The notes under the pieces: model-generated
What the model was told of the DNA's origin: nothing
What the model saw: only the letters and a program-made list of their open reading frames with translations
The model's database searches: none
NCBI GenBank assembly: GCA_903915535.1
Contig: CAIWTJ010000010.1
Location: 1 to 64,000, forward strand
DNA: 64,000 bases
Origin: Enhydrobacter aerosaccus
Lineage (GTDB): Bacteria; Pseudomonadota; Alphaproteobacteria; Reyranellales; Reyranellaceae
Direction of reading: 5' to 3'
Program-made: the position numbers and the translations under genes
Part shown: positions 23,684-31,747 of the stretch, piece after piece
How positions within the stretch are numbered: the first letter of the stretch is position 1
Layout: the number at the start of each line of letters is the position of its first letter

Positions 23684-23839
23684 CGGTCTTCCTCTCCGGT
23701 CCCGAGGGACTGTTGTCGGGGAAAAGACCCGGCGGGGATACGTCGCGGGCGCCAGATTTTATCCTGCCGAGCCCTCGCCGGAGGTCGAAAACCGCCCGTG
23801 CCGGATCGATCCGTTTCAAGCGGGCCAACGATATGGCTC

Positions 23840-23883
23840 CAGTAACGACCGTAATGCGCGATTCCGCCCGACGCGCCTAGGTT
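23840..23883 (+). promoter_or_regulatory. Phage-type promoter P3 with 16-bp box
   Basis: Box CAGTAACGACCGTAAT (23840-23855), -10 TAGGTT (23878-23883), 38-bp spacing, then CGCGCGC and ATG at 23891 (leaderless). It is homologous to P4 over about 80 bp, including GTTTCAAGC and GCTC upstream of the box. Confidence 0.7.
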
Positions 23884-23890
23884 CGCGCGC

Positions 23891-24112
23891 ATGGGAATAT
23901 TTTCATCACCTCCATCCGCACCCTATGTCCCCCCACTGCCGGCGGCCCCGCCGCCGCCGCCAACGCCGGTCGATCAGGCCGCGGAGACTGCCGCCCGGCA
24001 GACGCAAGCGCGTCTCGCCGCCGCCGGCGGTGTCGGCGGCACGATCGCCACGGGCGGGCAGGGCGTCACCGCGCCCGCCCAGACCACGCTGAAGACCCTG
24101 CTGGGGCAATGA
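23891..24112 (+). CDS. Small Pro/Ala-rich phage protein upstream of portal
   Basis: 73 residues: a PPLPAAPPPPPTPVDQAAE run, a helix rich in Ala/Gln/Arg and a Gly/Thr tail (GGTIATGGQGVTAPAQTTL). Comparable small proteins precede the portal gene in many podovirus-like phages. Its ATG is 7 nt after the P3 -10 hexamer, and its stop overlaps the portal start (ATGA), so it is translated with it. Function unknown. Confidence 0.6.
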   Translation: MGIFSSPPSAPYVPPLPAAPPPPPTPVDQAAETAARQTQARLAAAGGVGGTIATGGQGVTAPAQTTLKTLLGQ

Positions 24113-25593
24113 CCATGACCCGGCAGAACGACTCTTGGCTCCGTACCTATTTCACCAACCGGCTGGGCGCCCTGGACCGCGACCGCAGCTCCTACTGGAC
24201 GACGTGGCGCGAGCTCGCGTCGCACTTCGCGCCGCGCCGCGGCCGATTCCTCACCGGCACCAGTGACCAGGCCTCGCGCGGACAACGAAAGGACCGCCGC
24301 CTGGTCGACAACACGCCGCTGCTCGCCGCGCGCGTGATGGCCTCGGGCATGATGGCGGGCATCAGCTCGCCGGCGCGTCCGTGGTTTCGCCTGCGCCTGG
24401 GCTCGGACGCCGCCAACCAGGACGCGGCCGTGCGCTTCTGGCTCGACGAGGTGCAGCGCCGCATGCTGCACGTTTTCGCCAGGTCGAACCTCTACAACTG
24501 CCTGCACACGCTCTACGGCGAGCTCGGCACCTTCGGCACGGCCGCTCTCTGGATCGACGAGGACGACGAGGACGTGGTGCGCGGCTACACGCTCACGGTC
24601 GGCGAGTATTGGCTCGCGAGCTCGCGGCGGCTCAGCGTCGACACGCTCTACCGCTCGCTGTGGTGGACGGTGCGCCAGATCGTCGACACCTTCGGCCGCG
24701 ACGCCGTGAGCGCCGGCATCCGCGCCAACTACGACGCGGGCCAGCTCGACCTCGAGTACGAGATCGTGCACGCGATCGAGCCCAATCCGAACGCGCAGCC
24801 GCCCGATATGCGCATTCCGAGAGACAACGCGATCCCGTGGCAGGGCACTGTCGCAGCCGACATGCGCTATCGCTCGGTGTGGTTTGAGCGCGGCACGCAG
24901 GGCGAGAACGCGCTGCTGCGCGTCTCGGGCTACCAGGAATTCCCGGCCATGGCGCCGCGCTGGGAAGTGGCGGGCTCCGACACCTACGGCTGGGGCCCGG
25001 GCTGGACGGCGCTGGGCGATGCGCGGCAGCTCCAGTCCCAGCAGCGGCGCAAGCTCGAGGCGATCGACAAGCAGGTGAAGCCGCCGATGGTCGGCCCGCC
25101 GTCGCTGCGCAACGAGCCCGCGAGCCTGCTGCCGGGCGGCATCACCTACGTGGCCGATCCCAGCGGGCAGAGCTTCCGTCCGGCGATGGAAGTGCGCATC
25201 GACCTCTCCCATCTCGGCCAGGACATCGCCGAGGTCCAGGGCCGCATCAAGCAGGCCTTCTACGCCGACCTGTTCCTGATGATGGCGGAGAGCGACCGCC
25301 GCGAGATCACGGCGCGCGAGATCGACGAGCGCCACGAGGAGAAGATGCTGATGCTGGGGCCGGTGCTCGAGCGTCTGCACGCCGAGCTGCTCGATCCGCT
25401 GGTGACGCGCGTGTTCAACATCATGGAGCGCCAGGGCCTGTTCGCCGACATCCCGTCGCCGCCGATGCTTGACCTCCGTCACCTGCAGGTCGAGTTCATC
25501 TCGATGCTGGCGCAGGCGCAGGCGCAGGCGCAGACGGCGGTGGCGGCGGGCGCGAGCCTTACTTCCCCGCCGGCGTCGCGTTCATGCTGGTGA
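24109..25593 (+). CDS. T7-like head-tail connector (portal) protein, C-terminally broken
   Basis: 494 residues. It resembles the podovirus head-to-tail connecting protein family: SYWTTWRELASHFAPRRGR near the start, NTPLLAARVMASGMMAGISS, then GELGTFGTAALWID and EIDERHEEKMLMLGPVLERL at the end of the core. Normal proteins continue 40-70 aa past the final HLQVEFISMLAQAQ segment. Here the tail changes at about 25555 to SLTSPPASRSCW, which is antisense to the 3' end of the unrelated ClpP-like gene. The two genes overlap tail-to-tail by 35 bp, so a deletion or recombination removed the true 3' end and all capsid and tail genes. Confidence 0.8.
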   Translation: MTMTRQNDSWLRTYFTNRLGALDRDRSSYWTTWRELASHFAPRRGRFLTGTSDQASRGQRKDRRLVDNTPLLAARVMASGMMAGISSPARPWFRLRLGSDAANQDAAVRFWLDEVQRRMLHVFARSNLYNCLHTLYGELGTFGTAALWIDEDDEDVVRGYTLTVGEYWLASSRRLSVDTLYRSLWWTVRQIVDTFGRDAVSAGIRANYDAGQLDLEYEIVHAIEPNPNAQPPDMRIPRDNAIPWQGTVAADMRYRSVWFERGTQGENALLRVSGYQEFPAMAPRWEVAGSDTYGWGPGWTALGDARQLQSQQRRKLEAIDKQVKPPMVGPPSLRNEPASLLPGGITYVADPSGQSFRPAMEVRIDLSHLGQDIAEVQGRIKQAFYADLFLMMAESDRREITAREIDERHEEKMLMLGPVLERLHAELLDPLVTRVFNIMERQGLFADIPSPPMLDLRHLQVEFISMLAQAQAQAQTAVAAGASLTSPPASRSCW

Positions 25594-27129
25594 AGATCGC
25601 GCTCATCACGTCGCCGGCGCGCATCGGCGGCAGCGCTGCGATGCCGCGGAAGATCGCGGTGCCGAGGCGGCAGTAGGTCGCGTACTGCGCCGGGCGCACC
25701 TTGTCGGCATGGCCGAACAGCGCGAGCTCCTCGGGGCTGTAGCGGTCGGAGAGCTGCTTGAAGATCGCGGCGTAGTCGGCCTGAAGCAGGTCCTGCGGCA
25801 CCGGCGTGCGCGGGAAGGTCGAACGCAACGCGCGCTCCTGCAGCACGGTCTCGCGGTCGCGCAGCTCCTGGCTGAAGAACGCCGCCTGGCCGCTCGTGCC
25901 GCCCTGCGTCAGACGGATGAAGCAGGCGCGTGGATCCTTGGCACCGATCGCGGCGTATTGATCGGCCATCAGGTTGGCGTAGTCGATCAGCACCTGGTTG
26001 TCGGCGCCGGCGATGTGTTGGCGGATCCGGCGCGCGACCATCGCCATGAGCCCGTCCTGGATGTCGCCTTCGGACTGGCCCGCGTCGTAGCGGCGCTGAT
26101 ATTCCTCGACCAGGCTTTCGAACACGAAGGGATCGAGGTCCTCGAAGGCGCGGAAGATGCCGTTCTTGTGCAGGTCGCGGGCGAAGGCGCCCGGTTTGGG
26201 GTTGGCGCCGAGGCCGGAGGCCGCGAAGCGATGGGCGGGGACCGTTTCCGTCACGACATGCGCGGCCTGCAGTTCGCCCAGGCTGGGATACCACATGCCG
26301 GTGGCGGGCTGGGCCGCGACCCGGTCGACGAACGGGCGCTCGATGCCGGCGTCGAGCAGCAGCTTGCCCATGACGGTGGCGCCCTCCGAGCCCGCAAAGG
26401 ACTCGCGGTGGAAACCGAGCTTGCCGCCCGTCTTGAGGTAGCGGTTCTCCCCCGCGATGAAGGCGATGGTGCAGGCCGACAGGCAACTCGTGCCGACATA
26501 GGTCGAGAGATGGCGCTCCTTCAACAGCTTCACGAACTCGAGCGCCTCGCCGATGCGGCCGCCGCCGCTCGACAGGTGAACGACCTTGAGGTTGGGCGAA
26601 GCCGCTGCGAGCGCGCGCGCCTGCAGCGTCAGCCCGTATTTGAAGCCGCCGGTGACCTCGAGCTCGGTGCCCTCGCGCACGGTGCGCAACGAGAAGGCGG
26701 GAACGTCGGGGTCGCCCTCGTAGGCCATGCGCCAGGCGGCTTCGACCTGCGGGATGCCGACCTGGCCGAAGCGCACGGCCATCAGCACGATGACCGCCAG
26801 GACCGAGAGCTGCGCGAGGCGGGCGCAGAGCCAGCGCCATCTACTTTCGAGCCTGTCCTTGCGCGAGCGCACAGCGGCACGCCAGACGCCGACGGCCTGG
26901 TAGAACAGGATGGGCACCGTCACCGCCCACGTGCCGAAGATCGCGAGCGCGATGACCTGCGGATCGTAAGGGTCGCGATAGATCAGGCGCGTCAGTCCCA
27001 GGATCGCCACGACGCCCAGGCCGTAGAGCCCAAGGCCGATCAGCCAGAACGAGACCTACAGCGGATAGCCGCCGCGCCAGAAGCGGAGGAGGGGGTTGCG
27101 CGGAAGCGGGGCGGGAAGCGCGGGGACCA
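25559..27129 (-). pseudogene. Membrane ClpP-like gene with in-frame TAG
   Basis: From ATG 27129 the frame reads LLRFWRGGYPL, then TAG (27058-27056), then VSFWLIGLGLYGLGVVAIL and on to 25559. Family members typically have a W or similar residue in this FWRG-YPL-x-VSFW segment, so TGG probably became TAG. Downstream: TM spans, then a ClpP-like domain with VVHLSSGGGRIGEALEF, GTSCLSACTIAFIAG (candidate serine) and KLGFHRESF (candidate histidine), parallel to the exported protein at 17084. A GTG at 27010 could restart translation without the first membrane segment. Its 3' end abuts the broken portal gene. Confidence 0.7.
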
Positions 27130-27230
27130 TACTCAAGATGGCCCCGAAAATGTCCGGCGGAGCCCTCGCGCGCAAGCAAAATAGCGCGCCGCGACATCGA
27201 AGAGTTTCAAGCCGGCCAGCATTTTAGCTC

Positions 27231-27274
27231 CAGTAACGACCGTAATACGCGATTCCGGCCAACGCGCCTAGGTT
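27231..27274 (+). promoter_or_regulatory. Phage-type promoter P4 with 16-bp box
   Basis: Box CAGTAACGACCGTAAT (27231-27246) and -10 TAGGTT (27269-27274), 38-bp spacing, then CGCGCGC and ATG 27282 (leaderless). Nearly identical to P3, including the flank GTTTCAAGC and the segment between box and ATG. Confidence 0.7.
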
Positions 27275-27281
27275 CGCGCGC

Positions 27282-27389
27282 ATGGACAACACCGATCAGA
27301 ATGCTTCCGCCCACGGAGCTGCCGACGCGCCCTACGATGCAGGCGATCGTCGCGCGAAGGAGCGGGCGCTCTTCGAAGGAGACGCCTGA
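27282..27389 (+). CDS. 35-aa phage protein upstream of spanins
   Basis: A short hydrophilic frame (MDNTDQNASAHGAADAPYD, then AGDRRAKERALFEGDA) starting 7 nt after the P4 -10 and overlapping the Rz start by one base (TGATG). It may be a leader peptide or the N-terminal remnant of a Bbp19-like structural protein, as the RRAKER segment hints. Supported by promoter and coupling only. Confidence 0.5.
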   Translation: MDNTDQNASAHGAADAPYDAGDRRAKERALFEGDA

Positions 27390-27781
27390 TGGCCTGGTTG
27401 TCGTTCGCGTGGAAGGTGGGGCCGTGGATCGCGGCGGCGCTGGCGACGATGTTCGCCCTCTACGAGCGCGCGGGCTGGTCCGCCGAGGAAGCCGCGCGTG
27501 CGGGCGACCTGGTGGCGGCGCAGCAGGCCGTGCGCCAGGCCCAGATCGCCGATGTCGCCCGCACGCGCGAGATCGAGGACGCGCACGCCGCCGAAATCAT
27601 TTTCCTGAAGGACCAAGCCAATGCCCGAGAAGTTTCGATCGCCGCCCAGCCGTCCACCGCTGTCTGTGCCGGCAGTCCTGCTATGCGCGCTCTGTTCGAC
27701 GGCCTGCGCGCCCGCGGCGGAGCGGCCGGTGCTGGTCAACCGCGCGACACCGCCCGAGCTGGTGCGGCCGTGCCCCGATGA
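27389..27781 (+). CDS. Rz-like inner-membrane spanin
   Basis: 130 residues: an N-terminal membrane span (WKVGPWIAAALATMFALYE), then a long coiled coil (AARAGDLVAAQQAVRQAQIA, DVARTREIEDAHAAEIIFL) and a C-terminal CAGSPAMRALFDGLRARGG typical of Rz. It would bridge the periplasm to Rz1 in the last step of phage lysis. The Rz1 gene overlaps its 3' half in another frame, the classical arrangement. No endolysin is visible in the window. Confidence 0.8.
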   Translation: MAWLSFAWKVGPWIAAALATMFALYERAGWSAEEAARAGDLVAAQQAVRQAQIADVARTREIEDAHAAEIIFLKDQANAREVSIAAQPSTAVCAGSPAMRALFDGLRARGGAAGAGQPRDTARAGAAVPR

Positions 27782-27914
27782 GCCGCCGCTGCCTGCCGCT
27801 TTCGCCGACGATCGCGAGCAGGCGGCCTGGATCGACCGCGCGATCGAAGCCGGCGCGGAGTGCCGCGCCGCGCATCGGTCGCTGTCGAGCTGGGTGGTGG
27901 AGCCGCCGGGCTAG
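27621..27914 (+). CDS. Rz1-like outer-membrane spanin lipoprotein
   Basis: 97 residues starting inside Rz in a different frame. SVPAVLLCALCSTACAPAAE is a lipoprotein signal with the lipid cysteine in STAC, followed by a Pro-rich periplasmic stretch (ERPVLVNRATPPELVRPCPD) as in Rz1 proteins, and a helical end. Together with the overlapping Rz it forms an intact spanin pair, a lysis relic of the prophage. Confidence 0.75.
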   Translation: MPEKFRSPPSRPPLSVPAVLLCALCSTACAPAAERPVLVNRATPPELVRPCPDEPPLPAAFADDREQAAWIDRAIEAGAECRAAHRSLSSWVVEPPG

Positions 27915-27918
27915 AGGG

Positions 27919-28410
27919 TCAGGGGCCCGTCGATCGGAAGCGGCTCGCGGCGATGAAGCCCACGAAAAGGAAGGCCAGCAGCACGATCACCTGCGCGGCG
28001 ATCAGCGGCGGCTCGGTGCCCTTGGGCGCATAGCGGTGCAGCACCTCGATGCGCTCGAACGCCTGGGTGATGCCCATGAAGACGTTGAGGTAGAGGCCGG
28101 CGATGATCGACAGCGCATAGGTCCAGCGCCACACGCCGTTCAGCGGCGTTGCATAGAGCATGAAGAGGCCCAGCGCGAGCACGCCCAGCAGGATCCAGCA
28201 CACGGTGGTCGGCGGGCCGAAGGTGCCCGGCGGGAACAGGAAGCCCGCGGCGGCCGTGACGATTGTGCTGAAGAAGAAGAGGGGGTTCCAGACGCCGAGC
28301 GGGCGCATCTTGCGCATGTCGCGCACGACCATCATGCCCGAGAACATGGCGAACAGGCTGATGACCACGTAGATCAGCTTGAAGGTGGCGATCGGCAGTC
28401 CCAGGACCAT
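27919..28410 (-). CDS. Four-span membrane protein
   Basis: 163 residues with about four spans (IYVVISLFAMFSGMMVV; NPLFFFSTIVTAAAGFLFP; CWILLGVLALGLFMLYATP; PLIAAQVIVLLAFLFVGF). The WRWTYALSIIAGLYLNVFM loop and QAFERI are typical of a family of small unknown alphaproteobacterial membrane proteins. It is the last gene of the minus-strand cluster 33019-27919 and ends 5 bp from Rz1. Confidence 0.65.
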   Translation of the reverse strand: MVLGLPIATFKLIYVVISLFAMFSGMMVVRDMRKMRPLGVWNPLFFFSTIVTAAAGFLFPPGTFGPPTTVCWILLGVLALGLFMLYATPLNGVWRWTYALSIIAGLYLNVFMGITQAFERIEVLHRYAPKGTEPPLIAAQVIVLLAFLFVGFIAASRFRSTGP

Positions 28411-28419
28411 GGCGGAACT

Positions 28420-29493
28420 CTACACCATTTCCTGCCGGAATGCTGGCATCACTTGCTCGCCGAATCGCCGCATCGAGGCGAGGTTCTGCTCCTGGCTCAT
28501 GGCGCCGAAGCCGGTCTGGCAGAGCAGGTGCTGGACGCCCGCTTCAGCGATCTCGGCCACCTGTTCGCGCACCCGCTTGGGCGAGCCATAGAGCGAGCCT
28601 GTCTCGAGCACGTAGGGGATCGCCACATCGTCCTTCACCGAAGGATCGGTCCACGGGTTCATCGTGTCGGCGCCCGGCGTGAAGTCGGGGGGATTGTAGG
28701 CGGCGCGCACGTGCATCATGTGCTCGCGCTGGCCGATCAGCAGCTGGGCGAGCTCGTCCTCGGCCTGCGCGTCGGACTCCGCCACATAGACGTTGCGCCA
28801 CAGCGCACTCTGCGCGAGGAGGCGGGTGCGCGTGGCCTCGTCGTGGCCGCCGGCCTTCAGGCCCGCGTCGTAGAGCGCCCAGCGTTCCTTCAGTTTCGGT
28901 ACGGCGAGCCGTGCCGTCAGGATGGGAATGCCGAGCTTGCCGCACTCGGTGAAGGAGCCCGGCGAGATCACGCTGCGCCACAACGGCGGCCTGGCCTGCA
29001 CCGGCTTGGGCCGCAGCGCCGGCACCTTCACCTTGTGGAACTTGCCCTCGTATTCGAAGGCCTCGCCGCCCCAGGCGCGCTCGATGATGGCGACGGCTTC
29101 CTCCATGCGCTCGCGGCTGTCGTCGCTGCGCAGGCCGTAGCCCACGAATTCGTACTCGTTGTAGACGGTGCCCTTGCCGAGGCCGACGTCGATGCGGCCC
29201 TTGCTGAGGTTGTCGAGCAGGGCGAGCTGGGTGACGAGGCGGACGGGATGGTGGAACGGCGTCTGCACGACCGCGAAGCCCAGGCGGATGCGGCTGGTCT
29301 TCATCGCAAGCGCGGCGGCAAACATCAGCGAATCGTTGTAGACGCTCTCGCCAGTGAAATAATGCTCGGTCAGCCAGACGTCGCTGAACCCCAACGCCTC
29401 GGCGACACAGACCTGTTCGATCTGATCGTCGATGCGGACCGCATCCTCTTCCGGCGATGGCGACATACTGAGCGTCAGCCAGCCGAACTTCAT
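28420..29493 (-). CDS. LLM-class flavin-dependent oxidoreductase
   Basis: 357 residues, luciferase-like monooxygenase fold. Recognisable segments are SDVWLTEHYF, RIRLGFAVVQTPFHHPVRLV, GRIDVGLGKGTVYNEYEFVG, ERMEEAVAIIERAW and GSPKRVREQVAEIAEAG. Such enzymes use FMNH2 (with an external reductase) or F420 to oxidise organic substrates. The substrate is unknown. Neighbours encode VOC, GST and Fsr-like proteins, which suggests a xenobiotic or aromatic detoxification unit. Confidence 0.85.
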   Translation of the reverse strand: MKFGWLTLSMSPSPEEDAVRIDDQIEQVCVAEALGFSDVWLTEHYFTGESVYNDSLMFAAALAMKTSRIRLGFAVVQTPFHHPVRLVTQLALLDNLSKGRIDVGLGKGTVYNEYEFVGYGLRSDDSRERMEEAVAIIERAWGGEAFEYEGKFHKVKVPALRPKPVQARPPLWRSVISPGSFTECGKLGIPILTARLAVPKLKERWALYDAGLKAGGHDEATRTRLLAQSALWRNVYVAESDAQAEDELAQLLIGQREHMMHVRAAYNPPDFTPGADTMNPWTDPSVKDDVAIPYVLETGSLYGSPKRVREQVAEIAEAGVQHLLCQTGFGAMSQEQNLASMRRFGEQVMPAFRQEMV

Positions 29494-29534
29494 CTCACTC
29501 TCCCCATACGCTCGATCCGGCCGGACCTTATCAC

Positions 29535-30602
29535 CTAGGCGGCTTTATCGTAAATCCAGTGCTGCAGCAGGGTGTACGCGACGGCCAGCACGACGGGGCC
29601 CAGGAACAGGCCGAGCAGGCCGAACGACAGCAGTCCGCCGATGACACCGGCCAGGATCAGCAGCAGCGGCAGGTCGGCGCCGCGCTTGATCAGGAACGGG
29701 CGCAGCAGGTTGTCGAGGGTGACGGCCATGACGGCGAACACCACCACGACGATGCCGGGCCAGGTGGCGGACGTGGCGAACAGCCAGATGGCGGCGGGCA
29801 CCATCACCAGAAGAGGGCCGAGCTGGGCGATGCACAACAGCAGGATCACCGCGCTCAGTACGCCGGCCTGCGGGATGCCCGCGAGCCACAGGCCGATGCC
29901 GGCGACCAGGCACTGCGCGACGGCGGTGACGACGACACCCAGGGCCACGCTGCGGATCGCCATGCCGGCCAGCCGCACCATCTCTTCGCCGCGCTGACCG
30001 GCCAGGCGCTGGCCGAAGCGCACGCACCAGTCCATCGCGCGCTCGCCGCCCGCGTAGAGGACGGCGGCGATGGCGATCGTCATGAGCAAGTGGATGAACA
30101 GTCCGCCCACCGAGCCCGCGGCGCGGACGAACCACTGGCTGATCGTGCCGGCATAGGGCGTGACCTGTCGTGCGAGATCGCGCACGCCGCTGTCGGCGAT
30201 GCTTTGCCACTGGCGTGCCGCGACGTCGCCCACCATCGGGATGTCGGTCAGCCACATCGGCGCGGGCGGCACGCGGAAGTCGGGCAGCGCCACGATCAAG
30301 GCGATGATGTGGTCGGAATGATTGATGACCGCGACGATCGCGAAAGAGAGCGGCAGCAGCACGATCAGCAGCAGGCCGATCGTCATGATCAGCACCGCCA
30401 GCCAGCGCTTGCCGCCGACCAGATTCTGCGTGTGCAGCATCAGCGGCCAGGTCGCGATCACCAGCGTGGTCGCCCACACGGTGGCGGCCAGGAACGGCTG
30501 GACGACCATGAAGGTCGCCACCATCAGGCCGATGATGAACAGCGGCGCCAGCGTGCGGCGCGTCAGGTCGTACGATTCTGCGTCGCTGGTGGGTTTCTTC
30601 AA
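29535..30602 (-). CDS. AI-2E/PerM-family permease
   Basis: About 355 residues with eight or so spans: TLAPLFIIGLMVATFMVVQP, LIMTIGLLLIVLLPLSFAIV, AVILLLCIAQLGPLLVMVP, and LLLILAGVIGGLLSFGLLG with the family-typical GPVVLAVAYTLL end. Starts at TTG 30602, overlapping the GST stop (TTGA), so it is coupled to it; a longer upstream frame lies antisense to no support. The family members export signals or Na+/H+; specific cargo is unknown. Confidence 0.8.
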   Translation of the reverse strand: MKKPTSDAESYDLTRRTLAPLFIIGLMVATFMVVQPFLAATVWATTLVIATWPLMLHTQNLVGGKRWLAVLIMTIGLLLIVLLPLSFAIVAVINHSDHIIALIVALPDFRVPPAPMWLTDIPMVGDVAARQWQSIADSGVRDLARQVTPYAGTISQWFVRAAGSVGGLFIHLLMTIAIAAVLYAGGERAMDWCVRFGQRLAGQRGEEMVRLAGMAIRSVALGVVVTAVAQCLVAGIGLWLAGIPQAGVLSAVILLLCIAQLGPLLVMVPAAIWLFATSATWPGIVVVVFAVMAVTLDNLLRPFLIKRGADLPLLLILAGVIGGLLSFGLLGLFLGPVVLAVAYTLLQHWIYDKAA

Positions 30603-31177
30603 GCCGGCAACTCGTATCCGAGGGCCGCTTCGGCTTCCAGGGTCTTCTTCACGGCGGAGCGCGCCATCATGCGCTCGAGAAGCCCGTCCATCCGGGGAAA
30701 GCCGGTGGCCGGGTTGGGGCGGTTGACCATGCGCCAGTACAGCCGGAACAGGTGGATGTCGGCGATCGAGTACTGGCCGAGGGCCCAGTCTCCGTCGCCG
30801 AATTTCCTTTCCGCGATCGTCCACGCGTTCCTCACGTACTCGCCGCCGAGACGGGCAACGGGATGGATGCCCGAGGCGATGAACGACATCCAGGAAATCG
30901 CCCGCGCTTCCGTCTCGGGATCGTTGGCCGGCAGCAGCTTCGCTTCGGGGTACTTCTTGGCGAGATAGAAGAGACAGGCCGCGACCTGGGAGAGCGGCCG
31001 CCCGTCGATCAGCATCAGCGGCACCGCGCCCTCGGGATTGAGCGCGAGATATTCAGGGCTCTTCATGTCCTTCTTGTTGAACGACATGCGCTTCAGCTCG
31101 AACGGCTGGCCGACCTCGTGCAGCGCGATGTGCACCGCCATCGAGCTCGAGCCCGGCGCCATATAAAGAGTGAGCAT
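30599..31177 (-). CDS. Glutathione S-transferase
   Basis: 192 residues, complete. The thioredoxin-like N-domain (TLYMAPGSSSMAVHIALHE with a catalytic Ser candidate, then NPEGAVPLMLIDGRPLSQ) and helical C-domain (DWALGQYSIADIHLFRLYW) match GST signatures. The start overlaps the VOC gene stop (TGATG) and the stop overlaps the AI-2E permease start. It probably conjugates or isomerises the product of neighbouring enzymes. Confidence 0.85.
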   Translation of the reverse strand: MLTLYMAPGSSSMAVHIALHEVGQPFELKRMSFNKKDMKSPEYLALNPEGAVPLMLIDGRPLSQVAACLFYLAKKYPEAKLLPANDPETEARAISWMSFIASGIHPVARLGGEYVRNAWTIAERKFGDGDWALGQYSIADIHLFRLYWRMVNRPNPATGFPRMDGLLERMMARSAVKKTLEAEAALGYELPA

Positions 31178-31734
31178 CAGGGCCGGCGCAGCAGCTCGGA
31201 CTCCGGGACGCCGGCTTCGTAGTCGGCGACCATCTTGTCGGCGTCGAACAGCACGCCGATCGGGTTCTTGGCGAACGGCTCGGTGTGGAAGTAGCCGGCG
31301 GCGCCTGCCTTGTCGAAGGCGTCGACCTGCAGCTCGACCTGGTTGCCGTCGGGATCCTTGTAGTACATCGACACGGTGGGGCCATGGTTGATGGTGCGCA
31401 CCGGCACGATGCCGTCGTTCTTGAGACGGCGGTAGGTCGAGAGAAGCTGGCCGAGGTTGGCGAAGGTGTAGGCCACGTGCGCCAGGCCCCAGGCCTTGTC
31501 CGAGGCTTTCTCTAGATCGGGGATCTGCACGAAGGCGACGCGATGGTGCTCGTCGTCGTAGCTGATGAACGAGATGTACTCGTTCTCGAACACCTTCCGA
31601 GCGTTCAGCACCTTGAGGTACCAGTCGCGCAGCGGCGTACGGTTCGACGTGCGCAACACGAAGTGCGCGAACAGCGACGGCGAGACAGGCGTGCTGTCGA
31701 GAACGCGGCGCTTGTGATCTGCCTGAGAGTCCAT
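31177..31734 (-). CDS. VOC-superfamily ring-cleavage dioxygenase-like protein
   Basis: 185 residues. Pattern of extradiol dioxygenase or glyoxalase modules: LFAHFVLRTSNRTPLRDWYL with the first metal His, DDEHHRVAFVQI, GLAHVAYTFANL with a second His, and YYKDPDGNQVELQVD with the Glu ligand. It is about the size of one 2-module BphC-like unit. Part of the VOC-GST-permease operon, so breakdown of an aromatic or lipid-derived substrate is plausible. Confidence 0.8.
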   Translation of the reverse strand: MDSQADHKRRVLDSTPVSPSLFAHFVLRTSNRTPLRDWYLKVLNARKVFENEYISFISYDDEHHRVAFVQIPDLEKASDKAWGLAHVAYTFANLGQLLSTYRRLKNDGIVPVRTINHGPTVSMYYKDPDGNQVELQVDAFDKAGAAGYFHTEPFAKNPIGVLFDADKMVADYEAGVPESELLRRP

Positions 31735-31747
31735 GAAGCCCTCCCTC

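Noticed and set aside
9728-27058. General recoding of UAG as an amino acid
   Set aside because: TAG ends several normal genes here (for example at 5751, 14539 and 18283), and the two internal TAG codons sit in unrelated contexts.
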